From assembly GCA_964624795.1 (NCBI GenBank), contig CAZUZS010000010.1, forward strand, positions 26,074 to 90,073: 64,000 bases of DNA, in the 5' to 3' direction. Within the stretch, counting starts at the first letter, position 1. Every line of letters starts with the position of its first letter. Below the pieces are notes generated by a model that was given only the letters and a program-made list of their open reading frames with translations, ran no database searches and was not told where the DNA came from. Shown in pieces: positions 53,405 to 62,233 of the stretch. The stretch comes from CAZUZS01 sp964624795. Its GTDB lineage: Bacteria; Calditrichota; Calditrichia; RBG-13-44-9. The position numbers and the translations under genes were made by a program.

Positions 53405-54458
53405 CTAACATCTCCATGGCAATCTTAAATATCTTTTCCGGCAGCAGGTCGTTCATGCATTTAAAATGCTTTAGCGGACATTTGAATTTGCCGTGATTGG
53501 TGCATGGACGGCAGTAAAGACCTTCGTATTGCGCTATCCGGTCGTGAGGTCCGGGAGGATAAAATCCAAAATCCGGCACGGTCGAGCCGAATATGGTTAA
53601 AACAGGCCGGCGGACTGCAACACCCAGATGCGTGGGTGCGCTGTCGTTGCTAATCAGCAGACGGCTGCGGCGTATCAGCTCTGCCGATTGTCGGAGTGTA
53701 AATCTGCCCAGTGCCTCCGGGGCCTTGATGCGAATTTCATCATGAATTTCAGGCAAAAGAAAACGGTCTTGCCCTGCACCGATAATTACGGTTTTCAATC
53801 CAGACTGTTGAAACATGTCGATCAGTTTGCCCCAGTATGACGCTGGCCAGCGTTTAGTGGGCCAAACTGAACCCGGAGCGACTGCAACATAATTTTCGCT
53901 ATCTCCAATGTTGTTCTCTGTCATCCAGTCGCGGATTTTTCTCTTATCTTCCTCATTCGCCACCATATCAGGCGGTTCAAAACCGCTCTCGCTGTAACCC
54001 AACGGTCTTAATAAATTTAAATTGCGGTCTATTTCATGGCGGTGAAAATCGTATTCGACCGGCAAGTTGAAGAAAAACGAGCCGGCACTCCGGTCGAAAC
54101 CGATCCGGTAGACAATTCCTGTAAGCCGAACAAGAAGAGCACTTCTGATCGAACGATGGGGAACAATTGCGAGTTGAAACTTCTCATTACGCAATAAGCG
54201 GGAAAACGCCAATAGTCCCCGGACGCCACCGTTCTTTCCTCTCTTGTCGAAAATCCACAATTTTGTGATATGAGGACTTGTTTCCATTACATTTTGAGAA
54301 GCGGGAATCGTCACAAAGTGAATCTCTGCATCCGGCAACAGGCGGGAAACCATGCGGATTAGTGGAGTTGCGAGAATTACATCCCCAATAAAGGCTGTCT
54401 GCAAAATCAGGACTTTTTTTATTGATCCCAATTCGGGAATTATATTTCTTTTTCTCAA
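53370..54458 (-). CDS. waaF: ADP-heptose:LPS heptosyltransferase (WaaF-like, GT9)
   Basis: A glycosyltransferase family 9 enzyme with two Rossmann domains. The N-terminal one opens VLILQTAFIGDVILATPLIR, the C-terminal one has VAVAPGSVWPTKRWPASYW and the nucleotide-binding ISNDSAPTHLGVAVRRPVLT. It is 362 residues and would add heptose to the inner LPS core. Cys-rich YCRPCTNHGKFKC and HFKCM near the end match the WaaF group. The start is TTG 54458 with no good ribosome site, so the N terminus is uncertain by a few residues. Translational coupling to tsaC is shown by the overlap. Confidence 0.9.
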   Translation of the reverse strand: MRKRNIIPELGSIKKVLILQTAFIGDVILATPLIRMVSRLLPDAEIHFVTIPASQNVMETSPHITKLWIFDKRGKNGGVRGLLAFSRLLRNEKFQLAIVPHRSIRSALLVRLTGIVYRIGFDRSAGSFFFNLPVEYDFHRHEIDRNLNLLRPLGYSESGFEPPDMVANEEDKRKIRDWMTENNIGDSENYVAVAPGSVWPTKRWPASYWGKLIDMFQQSGLKTVIIGAGQDRFLLPEIHDEIRIKAPEALGRFTLRQSAELIRRSRLLISNDSAPTHLGVAVRRPVLTIFGSTVPDFGFYPPGPHDRIAQYEGLYCRPCTNHGKFKCPLKHFKCMNDLLPEKIFKIAMEMLDESGQNQPRKS

Positions 54459-54599
54459 GGGACAGAACCTATAAGCGTTTATTCAATTTCAAATAAAACG
54501 GCATATCATAAGGTCAAACTCACCGCCACGCAAGTCATCACATTTCACTCCATAAAAATTAATAATTTCCGGAACGAAAGCAATATCGAATAGAAAGGA

Positions 54600-54968
54600 T
54601 TATATTATTTTCGATAGAAATTCAACAAGGTTCATGATATCGAAAGGTTTGACCATATAGCCCCTCACCCCCAGGTTTTCCATCTCCCTTCGTTGGGCGC
54701 GATCTTCAAAGCCGGTGGTTATAATAACAGGAATATTCGGCGACGCTTTCATAAATTCCTGGCATACGAACTTACCGTCCCTGTCCGGCAGAGAGAGATC
54801 CAAAATAACTGCCTGTATTTTGAAAATATTTCTGGAAAATTCATTGATCGCCTGCTCTGCTGTGACTGCGGTCAAAACCTGAAAACCGTTCATGGTCAGT
54901 ATCTTTTTGATCAGCCAGAGCAGGTCAAAATCGTCTTCAACAATAAGTATATATTTCTCTTCTATCAT
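54600..54968 (-). CDS. Single-domain response regulator
   Basis: 122 residues, a complete receiver (ILIVEDDFD, phospho-Asp in AVILDLSLPD, Thr in ITTGFED, Lys in RGYMVKPF) and nothing else. Such CheY/Spo0F-like proteins act by binding or phosphotransfer. No ribosome site is evident. The gene is divergent from the 70-residue gene, with 199 bp between them, and its kinase is not adjacent. Confidence 0.92.
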   Translation of the reverse strand: MIEEKYILIVEDDFDLLWLIKKILTMNGFQVLTAVTAEQAINEFSRNIFKIQAVILDLSLPDRDGKFVCQEFMKASPNIPVIITTGFEDRAQRREMENLGVRGYMVKPFDIMNLVEFLSKII

Positions 54969-55167
54969 ACTGTTTATTTAGTAATTAGATTTCATTTTGC
55001 ATTTCTCGGGCACAGCAAGGTTCCACATTGGTTCATAATCACTTATCCACCCTGCATTTGAAGAAACCTTCGAATTTCATATTTTAGTTCTATTAACTGT
55101 TAAATTCATCAATTTGCCAAACCTGAAATTGAATATTTTGAAGACAACTTAAAACAAGGAGGTTCCG

Positions 55168-55380
55168 ATGAGTTTAAATGATGTCAGACAAGCCTACGAG
55201 CAGAATTATAACGAGATGCTCGGAATCATAACAAAAATGGGCGGGGATGGAAAAATAAAATTTCACAGGAAAATGCAGACCCCCTTATATAAAAAATTAA
55301 AATCTCTTCAACGCCGGGAGCACCAGCTCGATGTAATTGAAAACCGCATGCGATCCCAGCAAATGATGTCTTACGCTTAA
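55168..55380 (+). CDS. Small basic helical protein of unknown function
   Basis: 70 residues, almost entirely helical, with Lys/Arg-rich second half (GKIKFHRKMQTPLYKKLKSLQRREHQLDVIENRM). No signal peptide or membrane helix. A perfect AAGGAGGT lies seven bases before the ATG, so it is surely translated. It is not a recognised family. It lies on the opposite strand to the single-domain regulator and could be cotranscribed with nothing else, since downstream genes face it. Confidence 0.7.
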   Translation: MSLNDVRQAYEQNYNEMLGIITKMGGDGKIKFHRKMQTPLYKKLKSLQRREHQLDVIENRMRSQQMMSYA

Positions 55381-55564
55381 ATTGAGCAAGACAGGCGGTA
55401 ATACTCTTCGTCCAGTCGGTTCAGAAGAAACATACCGGCGTTCAGTATAATTTTGAGCCGCGATCAGTCTCGTTTCGCCAGCGCAGTTGGCAAAGCAAGT
55501 CCACGATCTGGAAAGCCGCCAGCTACTCGCCATCTCTCGCATTTGAAGATGGTCTATCCAAGCA

Positions 55565-55987
55565 TCAATTATATCTTTCCACCAGGTTTTTCACTTTTTG
55601 TTGAATCGCAACAGCCAATTCCTCAATCTCCCTCGACATGTCCGATTCAGGGATATCCTTTCGCGCGGGATCTTCAAACTCCCACACTTCAATATCGGGT
55701 TTGGGATCAATCTGAGGAAGTTGGTCTTTCAGCGATGGATTCATCAGGATAAGCAGATCTATTTTCCGGCGTTCTATAACTTCATAAGCCTTGGAAAAAT
55801 AAAAAGTCGTATCAACACCGTTGTCCTTCAGAAACTCCTGAACCAGGTAGTGAAGGCGATCGGGATGCAATCCAAAACTCTGCGAATCGAATTTATCGAA
55901 TCCCAGCTTTTGGGCATAGGCCTGTGCAATTATGCTGCGGCACGCGTTCTTTTCTGATACAAAAACCACATTCTTCCTGCCTGCCAT
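55565..55987 (-). CDS. ArsC/LMW-phosphatase-like protein with Ser in place of the nucleophilic Cys
   Basis: A 140-residue LMW-phosphatase/arsenate reductase fold. The P-loop region reads VFVSEKNACRSIIAQAYAQ and lines up with FVCxxNSCRSQMAEAFA of ArsC; the nucleophilic Cys is replaced by Ser while the second Cys, Arg and Ser remain. The remaining fold (WEFEDPARKDI with the expected Asp-Pro) is retained. Loss of the nucleophile should abolish phosphatase or reductase activity, so a binding or regulatory role is more likely. GAGGAGAAACG precedes the ATG. Single gene between fbp and the 70-residue gene. Confidence 0.82.
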   Translation of the reverse strand: MAGRKNVVFVSEKNACRSIIAQAYAQKLGFDKFDSQSFGLHPDRLHYLVQEFLKDNGVDTTFYFSKAYEVIERRKIDLLILMNPSLKDQLPQIDPKPDIEVWEFEDPARKDIPESDMSREIEELAVAIQQKVKNLVERYN

Positions 55988-56135
55988 CGTTTCTCCTCGA
56001 TATTTGTTCCCTAATTTTTCTGGGAGATATATAAAAATAATAAAGATTTAAATCAAGTGAAAAAGTTTTTCACTGAGTGAATTTGCCGGATTTCCGAATT
56101 ATTTCTTTTGCCATAGAACCAGTCAGGCCCAACCA

Positions 56136-57158
56136 CTATTTTTTCCTTCTTCCCTGGATGAATGATTCGGCAATCTGCACATCCTCTACGCTCCCCAATA
56201 TAACCGGGGTTGTCTCATGAATGGACTTCGGCGGAATCTCCAGGATTCTCCGGCGCCCGTCACTTGCGCGTCCGCCGGCTTGTTCCAGGATAAAAGCAAT
56301 TGGATTCGCTTCGTACTGCAGCCGGAGTTTGCCATTTCGGCGTTCGGGCGATTTGTTATCCCCGGGATATAGAAAAATTCCGCCATAAAGCAGGTTCCGG
56401 TGAATATCCGCTACCAGCGAACCGATATAGCGCGAATTCAGCGGCCTTCCATCATCCGGCGCAGCCGTCTTTGCCCACCGGATATAATTCTTGACACCGT
56501 CATCCCAGTAATCGAAATAGCTCTCGTTCACACTATATATCTTACCTTTGTTGGGAATTTTGATGTTTTCATGGGAAAGAACAAATTCGCCATAACTTGG
56601 ATCCAGGGTAAAACCGAATACGCCGGAACCGCTGGTGTAGACAAACATGGTGCTGGAACCATATACGATGTAGCCGGCACAAACCTGTTCTGTTCCCGGC
56701 TGGATCAGGTCTTCTTCCGTGCCGGGTTCTCCGTCGGGAGTTACCCGCCTGTAAATGCTGAAAATGGTACCGATGCTGACATTGACATCGATGTTGGATG
56801 AACCATCCAACGGATCGAAACAGCACACATATTTTCCCAGCGGATATTTTTCCGGAATGGGAATGATTCCGTTGGATTCTTCCGATGCCAAGGCGCAAAG
56901 GTTCCCGCCATGGACCAGCGACCGAACCAAAATATCGTGTGCAAAAACATCCAGTTTTTTTTGGCGCTCGCCGTGCACGTTTGTGCCGCCGGTAACGCCT
57001 AAAATATTGACCAGCCCCGCTTTGTTCACATTATATGAAATGATCTTGGCTGCCAGCGCGATATCCGTCAGCAGCGACGTAAAGGCGCCGGTTGCCTCCG
57101 GATACTGCCTCTCCTGCTCAATGATGTGCCTGTTAAGGGTGGTTACAATGTTAGCCAT
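56136..57158 (-). CDS. fbp: Fructose-1,6-bisphosphatase, class I
   Basis: Removes the 1-phosphate of fructose 1,6-bisphosphate in gluconeogenesis. The metal site is seen in ASEESNG and CCFDPLDGSSNIDVNVSIGT, and the sugar-phosphate-binding region is GGIFLYPGDNKSPERRNGKL with LRLQYEANPIAFILEQAGG. The length of 340 residues is normal. AGGAGGCGGAGG precedes the ATG. AMP-type regulation residues were not assessed. Single gene, 158 bp upstream of the stress-protein stop. Confidence 0.96.
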   Translation of the reverse strand: MANIVTTLNRHIIEQERQYPEATGAFTSLLTDIALAAKIISYNVNKAGLVNILGVTGGTNVHGERQKKLDVFAHDILVRSLVHGGNLCALASEESNGIIPIPEKYPLGKYVCCFDPLDGSSNIDVNVSIGTIFSIYRRVTPDGEPGTEEDLIQPGTEQVCAGYIVYGSSTMFVYTSGSGVFGFTLDPSYGEFVLSHENIKIPNKGKIYSVNESYFDYWDDGVKNYIRWAKTAAPDDGRPLNSRYIGSLVADIHRNLLYGGIFLYPGDNKSPERRNGKLRLQYEANPIAFILEQAGGRASDGRRRILEIPPKSIHETTPVILGSVEDVQIAESFIQGRRKK

Positions 57159-57316
57159 ATCCTCCGCCTCCTGACCGTCTAAACGCTGCTTATTTACATA
57201 TTATGGAAACCGTGTGATAAATAAATGCTGGAAAGCCGATCTCAATTTCCGGTTACCAGAGTGCTCATAAAGGTCAGCGCCAAACCGAATCGCATTTTAT
57301 AACATTTTCGATTTCT

Positions 57317-58156
57317 TTAGCGGGCAATCAGAATCGGCACATCGGCTGCCCGCATCACCTGCACGGTTGTGCTTCCTAAAATCGCCTCGCGAATTCTGGA
57401 ATGACCATAGGATCCCATAACGACTAAATCCGCCTGGTTCTCCTTCGCGGCCTCCACTATTTTTTCAGAGGCTTCCCCCTCAGTGCTCAATTCCTCGATT
57501 CCCGAAATATCGTAGGCGTTCAGGTATTCACGCGCCTCGGCGAGCAATGCTTTGGCTTCATCGTCCAGATTGCTCACACTCAGCACAGCCAAAGGCAGCT
57601 TCATGGAAGATGCAAAAAATGCCGAAAGAGCAAGCGCCTTGCTGGCGATCTCACTTCCATCATAGGCCACAAGTATTTTTTTCATGGGGCGATATTCCTT
57701 TTGGGCCACAAAAATGGGCTTTATGGAGAGCCGGGTTGTCGCTTCCAGCGTGGCGCCCAGCATTTTATCACTCCATTTGGCAAACTCTCCCCGCGCCCCC
57801 ATTATCACCAGATCCACCAGCCGCGCTTTGTCGCAAATGACATCGACCGGATTACCGCTCTCCTTCTCCAGCGAATAGTTTATTTTTTCCTGCCGGAGAA
57901 TTTTCTCCGTCTTCTTCAGGACTTCGTCCGCTTTTTGATCAAGCACTTTCTGAGATTCCTCCTGGTAAACCGTGGATGGAATAATCGGTGCGAATCCTTC
58001 CACTCCAATTGCCACCGCCCATTCGAATATGCGGATGTCGATGACTGTCAGAACTCGCAGGTGCGCTTTGAATTTTTTGGCAAAATGAATTGCGTACTGT
58101 AAAACAGGTTCGGTGTAAGCAGAACCGTCAACCGTAGCAAGAATTGATTTGACCAT
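57317..58156 (-). CDS. Tandem universal stress protein (two USP domains)
   Basis: 279 residues with two UspA domains (about 1-155 and 157-279). Domain 1 opens SILATVDGSAYTEPVLQYA, domain 2 KKILVAYDGSEIASKALAL. The ATP-binding GxxGxxxxxxxxxGS is perfect in domain 2 (MGSYGHSRIREAILGST) and changed in domain 1 (MGARGEFAKWSDKMLGAT). Nucleotide binding is therefore likely only in the second domain. GAGGAGC precedes the ATG. Single gene. Confidence 0.94.
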   Translation of the reverse strand: MVKSILATVDGSAYTEPVLQYAIHFAKKFKAHLRVLTVIDIRIFEWAVAIGVEGFAPIIPSTVYQEESQKVLDQKADEVLKKTEKILRQEKINYSLEKESGNPVDVICDKARLVDLVIMGARGEFAKWSDKMLGATLEATTRLSIKPIFVAQKEYRPMKKILVAYDGSEIASKALALSAFFASSMKLPLAVLSVSNLDDEAKALLAEAREYLNAYDISGIEELSTEGEASEKIVEAAKENQADLVVMGSYGHSRIREAILGSTTVQVMRAADVPILIAR

Positions 58157-58284
58157 GACAGCTCCTCAATTAGATTATGCGAGTTATTTTAACAAAAATT
58201 ATTGGCGTTATCAACTCCAATCCGGTCGGGAATCCACAATTTTCATTTCACAAGGATGCGCGAATCCTTTGAGAACCATCCGGA

Positions 58285-60486
58285 TCAAGTTACCTCTATC
58301 CTATATGTCTCCGGCTTCATCACCTTTCCGATGATTCGCGCCGCCAAAACATCTTTTTCATGCAGCAAGGCCAGCAACTGTTCCGCTTTTTCTTTCGCAA
58401 TGGCGATTAGCAGGCCGCCGGAAGTTTGCGCATCATTTAAAATCAGGCGCCTGATTTCTGAGATGCTGCTATCATATTCAACAAAAGACAAAGTGTAGTC
58501 ATAATTGTCCTTCGTTCCGCCCGGAACGATCCCTGCCGTCGCTGTTTCATACGAGCCGGGGAGAAGCTGCACCGCTTCGCTTTCAATGACTGCGGATGTA
58601 TTTGAGCCGTTCATCATTTCAAGCAGGTGTCCCAGAAGCCCGAATCCGGTCACATCGGTACAGGAATTCACACCGATCTCCAGCATTGCTTCGGCTGCAT
58701 TTTTGTTCAGGGCACTCATGGTTTTAATCAGGAGGTGTGCTTGTTCTTCATCCAATGAACCCTGCTTCAGCGCAGTGGAAAGAATTCCGGTGCCCAGCGG
58801 TTTGGTTAAGATCAGTGCATCGCCCGGTCGGGCCGTGTTATTCTTCAGGACGGAAACCGGATCAGCGATGCCGGTGACTGCCAGACCAAATTTTGGTTCG
58901 GTATCATCCACGGTATGCCCACCAATTATGGCAATTCCCGCCTCCTCTGCCTTGCATTGCGCTCCCTGGAGGATCGATTCCAGAACCTCGGCCGGCAACC
59001 GCTTGCTGGGGAAACCAACGATGTTTAGCGCAAACAGTGGCCGGCCTCCCATCGCGTAAATATCGCTGAGCGAATTGGCGGCGGCAATTGCGCCAAAATG
59101 GAACGGATCATCCACAATCGGCGTGAAGAAATCGACTGTCTGAATTATGGCCGTTTTATCATCGATACGGTAAACAGCGGCGTCATCCGCAGTCTCTGTT
59201 CCAACCAGCACGTTCACATCTGTCGGAACAGGCAGTTTCCGGAGAACCGATTCCAAAACCTGCGGACGCAGCTTGCAGGCGCATCCCAGCCCATGGGTAA
59301 ATTGGGTCAACCGGATATTTTTCAGGTCACTTTGCAGAAATATTTTGGGCGATTGCGGCTTCATTCGTTCCACCACCTGCCGGATTTCATCAACTGACCT
59401 GTCGATCTCATCTGTTGTGGTGAATCGCCCAACAGAGAATCGGATAGTTCCCATTGCGTATTCGATGGGCACATGCATTGCCGTAAGAACCTGCGATACG
59501 TCAATCCGGTCGCTGTGGCAGGCGGCCCCGGCAGAGGCGGCCACTCCCTTGAGTTCAGCCAGAATAGTATTTGCTTCCATACCCGGAAAACTCACACTCA
59601 GTGTATTAGGAAGTCTCTTTTCGGGGTGACCATTCACCTGGATATCGGGGAATAACTTCTTGAGTTCCCTTTCCAGTCGGTCGCGCATTTTTTGCATGTG
59701 GGCAGTTGATGCCGCCAAATTTTTATTCGTCAGCTCACAGGCCTCGCCAAGCCCGACAATTTCCAGAACGTTCTCGGTTCCGGCTCTGCGGTTCATTTCG
59801 TGGTTTGCGCCGTGAATCAGCTTCTGCAATTGTGTGCCGGATTTTATATACAACGCACCGATTCCTTTGGGAGCATAGAGCTTGTGCCCGGCGATGGAAA
59901 GAAGATCAACATTCAACTGATCTACCCGCACCGGAATTTTTCCAACCGATTGCGCACAGTCCGTGTGAACCAGAATATTGTGGCGGTGGGCAATCTCGCT
60001 AATTCCTGCAATAGGCTCAATTGTCCCGACCTCATTGTTGGCATGCATAATACTGACTAGAATGGTTTGCGGCGTAATGGCATCCTCTACTTGTGCCGGA
60101 TCCACCAGGCCATATTTATCCACCGGCAAATAGGTTACCTTGAAGCCGTGCTCTTCAAGATAAAAACAGACTTCGGCAACTGCCGGGTGTTCGATGGCGG
60201 AGGTGATGATATGATTGCCCTTTTCCCGATAAGCATGCACTGCTCCCTTAATCGCGTAATTATTTGACTCCGAGCCGCCGCTGGTAAAAATCAATTCATC
60301 AATTTTACAGCCGATGAGATCGGCCACCTGTTGACGCGCTTTTTCCACTGCCTTTCTGGCGGTCACTCCGTAAAGATGGCTGCTGGAGGGATTTCCAAAT
60401 TGTTGATGCAAATAAGGCAGCATGGCCTCTGCCACCCGTGGATCGATGGGTGTCGTGGCGTTATAATCCAGATAAATGGGCTTCAT
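58285..60486 (-). CDS. Cysteine desulfurase fused to selenophosphate synthetase
   Basis: A 733-residue two-domain enzyme. Residues 1-~380 are a class V aminotransferase of the NifS/IscS type: IYLDYNATTPIDP, PLP Lys202 in IAGHKLYAPKG and the reactive-Cys loop ASAGAACHSDR with Cys323. Residues ~390-733 are a selenophosphate synthetase: the catalytic HGLGCACKLRP has Cys402 and Lys405 (Cys form, not selenocysteine), and the ATP-binding body shows VGTETADDAAVYRID, IIGGHTVDDTEPKFG and SCTDVTGFGLLGHL. The desulfurase half would hand selenium from selenocysteine to SelD, making selenophosphate on one chain. ATG 60486 follows GGAG. No selA, selB or tRNA-Sec gene is in the window. Confidence 0.94.
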   Translation of the reverse strand: MKPIYLDYNATTPIDPRVAEAMLPYLHQQFGNPSSSHLYGVTARKAVEKARQQVADLIGCKIDELIFTSGGSESNNYAIKGAVHAYREKGNHIITSAIEHPAVAEVCFYLEEHGFKVTYLPVDKYGLVDPAQVEDAITPQTILVSIMHANNEVGTIEPIAGISEIAHRHNILVHTDCAQSVGKIPVRVDQLNVDLLSIAGHKLYAPKGIGALYIKSGTQLQKLIHGANHEMNRRAGTENVLEIVGLGEACELTNKNLAASTAHMQKMRDRLERELKKLFPDIQVNGHPEKRLPNTLSVSFPGMEANTILAELKGVAASAGAACHSDRIDVSQVLTAMHVPIEYAMGTIRFSVGRFTTTDEIDRSVDEIRQVVERMKPQSPKIFLQSDLKNIRLTQFTHGLGCACKLRPQVLESVLRKLPVPTDVNVLVGTETADDAAVYRIDDKTAIIQTVDFFTPIVDDPFHFGAIAAANSLSDIYAMGGRPLFALNIVGFPSKRLPAEVLESILQGAQCKAEEAGIAIIGGHTVDDTEPKFGLAVTGIADPVSVLKNNTARPGDALILTKPLGTGILSTALKQGSLDEEQAHLLIKTMSALNKNAAEAMLEIGVNSCTDVTGFGLLGHLLEMMNGSNTSAVIESEAVQLLPGSYETATAGIVPGGTKDNYDYTLSFVEYDSSISEIRRLILNDAQTSGGLLIAIAKEKAEQLLALLHEKDVLAARIIGKVMKPETYRIEVT

Positions 60487-60771
60487 GAGCAACTCCGCAA
60501 TCTGATAGATTAAAAATACCTGCGTTGAAATCTAATATGCCGGGGTGTGCGTTTCAAACTCATTTTCAATTGGGAATACACGGTGTTCGGGGACTTGAAA
60601 TAAAGTCGAACTATTAAAAGGGGAAGGCAGAAAAAACACGGGCCGCACCGAATTTTACTGATTTAATCAGGACAGAGTTCACTCATGCGGTTCGGTTTGA
60701 TCCGTGTCATCAGCGTTTTATTAATACATCCTGCAGGAGCAAAGCTGCGCCTTGCCGGATGGCCGGTCAAT

Positions 60772-61395
60772 TCAGGCGAAGAATGTGGATTGAGCGTCTT
60801 TGTTTTCTTCCCGGGACAACACATCCTGAACATACCTGAAAAATTCTTCCACGGTTTTCACCCTCGGCCCTTTCCAGGACTGGTTCCATGCCTGGTCCAG
60901 GCAAACCGCCAGACGCCCGGTGGCGGCAAAATCCTGAAGGTTGTCCGTGAAATCATCCAACAGCGCAAATCCCGCCACCTCCGATTTATAGTGGCTGATA
61001 TGTACTTCATTGGAAGGGATCCGGTGTTTCCCAATCCAGGTATATGTCGCCGCCCGGCTGAATTCCGGTTGCGAAGTAACGATCACAATTTCAAATTCAT
61101 CTTTCCAGCGCTGCAACGCTTCCACCGCATCCGGGTAAGGATCCGCATCTTCCATTATTTCCTCAATATAACCGGGCTCCATGAAGCGGTAAACATCCTC
61201 GCCCAACGGAAAGAAATTTTCCAGTTTGCGGGAATTCACCGGCAGCACCTTGTGATCCGGGTGTACACGATTGTATACCTGGATCAGACTGTCAACAAAA
61301 TTTCGCACAACGCCGTCCAGATCTATAAGAACACGTGTTCCATCCCGGCGGGGCGGCTTTATGTCCATTTTATCGCGCTGCGAACCGTCCGTCAT
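60772..61395 (-). CDS. 5'(3')-deoxyribonucleotidase-like HAD hydrolase
   Basis: A HAD hydrolase of the NT5C (cytosolic 5'(3')-deoxyribonucleotidase) family. Motif I is VLIDLDGVVRNFVDS, motif II VIVTSQPEFSRAATYTWIGKH and motif IV LLDDFTDNLQDF. It may dephosphorylate deoxynucleoside monophosphates, but the substrate is inferred only. ATG 61395 is chosen because it forms an ATGA overlap with the stop of the enoyl-reductase-like gene; in-frame codons further upstream read through that gene and look non-native. The length is 207 residues. Confidence 0.8.
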   Translation of the reverse strand: MTDGSQRDKMDIKPPRRDGTRVLIDLDGVVRNFVDSLIQVYNRVHPDHKVLPVNSRKLENFFPLGEDVYRFMEPGYIEEIMEDADPYPDAVEALQRWKDEFEIVIVTSQPEFSRAATYTWIGKHRIPSNEVHISHYKSEVAGFALLDDFTDNLQDFAATGRLAVCLDQAWNQSWKGPRVKTVEEFFRYVQDVLSREENKDAQSTFFA

Positions 61396-62198
61396 TTGAT
61401 GTAATCCACAACAGATTCCGCATTGTCCACCCCAATAACATTCCCGTTCATCCACTGGCAGTCATCGCCGGCAAATGCGGCAATGGCATTGGCAACATCC
61501 TCCGGTGTGGTAAGGCGGCGCCCCGGGTTGCGCTCCACGGCGGCGTGAATCATCTTCTCATGTCCCGGTATTTTTTGCAATGCAGGCGTATTTGTCACCC
61601 CGGCGCGGATGGCGTTGGCGGTCGCTCCCAGCGGCGCCAGCTCCATAGCCAACTGGCGGATGTGGGATTCCAGGGATGATTTCGCTGCGGAAACCGCGCC
61701 GTAATACGGAACGACGTGCGTGCTCCCATAACTGGTCATGGCGTAGATGCGTGAACCGAATCCCAGCAGTTTCGCCCAGTAGAGCTCCTGAACCCAGTAA
61801 ATCAGGCTATGCGCCATTACATCCAGTGTCATTTCCATATTGCTGCGACTGATTACCTCTTCCCGTTCGTCGCCAATGAACGGCTTCAGTGTGCCGAATG
61901 CCAAACTATGCAGGAAGACCTTCAGGTAATCCCCTTCCGGCAACTCCTCGCGAATCTTGTTCACAACTTCCAGTCGTTTGCCTTCATCGGCTGCGTTCAC
62001 ATTAAAAAAGACCGGTTTGCTGCCGGCTTTTTCGATCTCGTGCATCACCTCTTCCACTTTGTACATGGTTGCTTTGCGGTCGAAATGGACACCATAAATA
62101 TTGTAGCCTTCCTGGGCAAGCCTGATGCCGGCGGCCGCACCAAAACCACTGGAGCTACCAAGAATCAGTGCATATTTATTTTTCGATTTCTTTTCCAT
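61392..62198 (-). CDS. Enoyl-ACP-reductase-like short-chain dehydrogenase
   Basis: 268 residues, SDR fold. The nucleotide-binding motif is ILGSSSGFGAAAGIRLA and the active site is YGAVSAAKSSLE: Tyr-X6-Lys, the spacing of enoyl-ACP reductases FabI/FabL and not the Tyr-X3-Lys of classical SDRs. The surrounding MTSYGSTHVVPYYG and IRAGVTNTPALQKIPGHEKMI also follow FabI/FabL. It may perform the last step of fatty acid elongation, or act on another enoyl-thioester. AGGAGATAGC precedes the ATG. Its stop overlaps the nucleotidase start by four bases. Confidence 0.82.
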   Translation of the reverse strand: MEKKSKNKYALILGSSSGFGAAAGIRLAQEGYNIYGVHFDRKATMYKVEEVMHEIEKAGSKPVFFNVNAADEGKRLEVVNKIREELPEGDYLKVFLHSLAFGTLKPFIGDEREEVISRSNMEMTLDVMAHSLIYWVQELYWAKLLGFGSRIYAMTSYGSTHVVPYYGAVSAAKSSLESHIRQLAMELAPLGATANAIRAGVTNTPALQKIPGHEKMIHAAVERNPGRRLTTPEDVANAIAAFAGDDCQWMNGNVIGVDNAESVVDYIK

Positions 62199-62233
62199 GC
62201 TATCTCCTGAAATTTATTTTTTTCTATTTTGAA

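Noticed and set aside
58285..60486. Selenocysteine at the SelD active site
   Set aside because: The catalytic position is a Cys codon, not TGA, and no tRNA-Sec is in the window.
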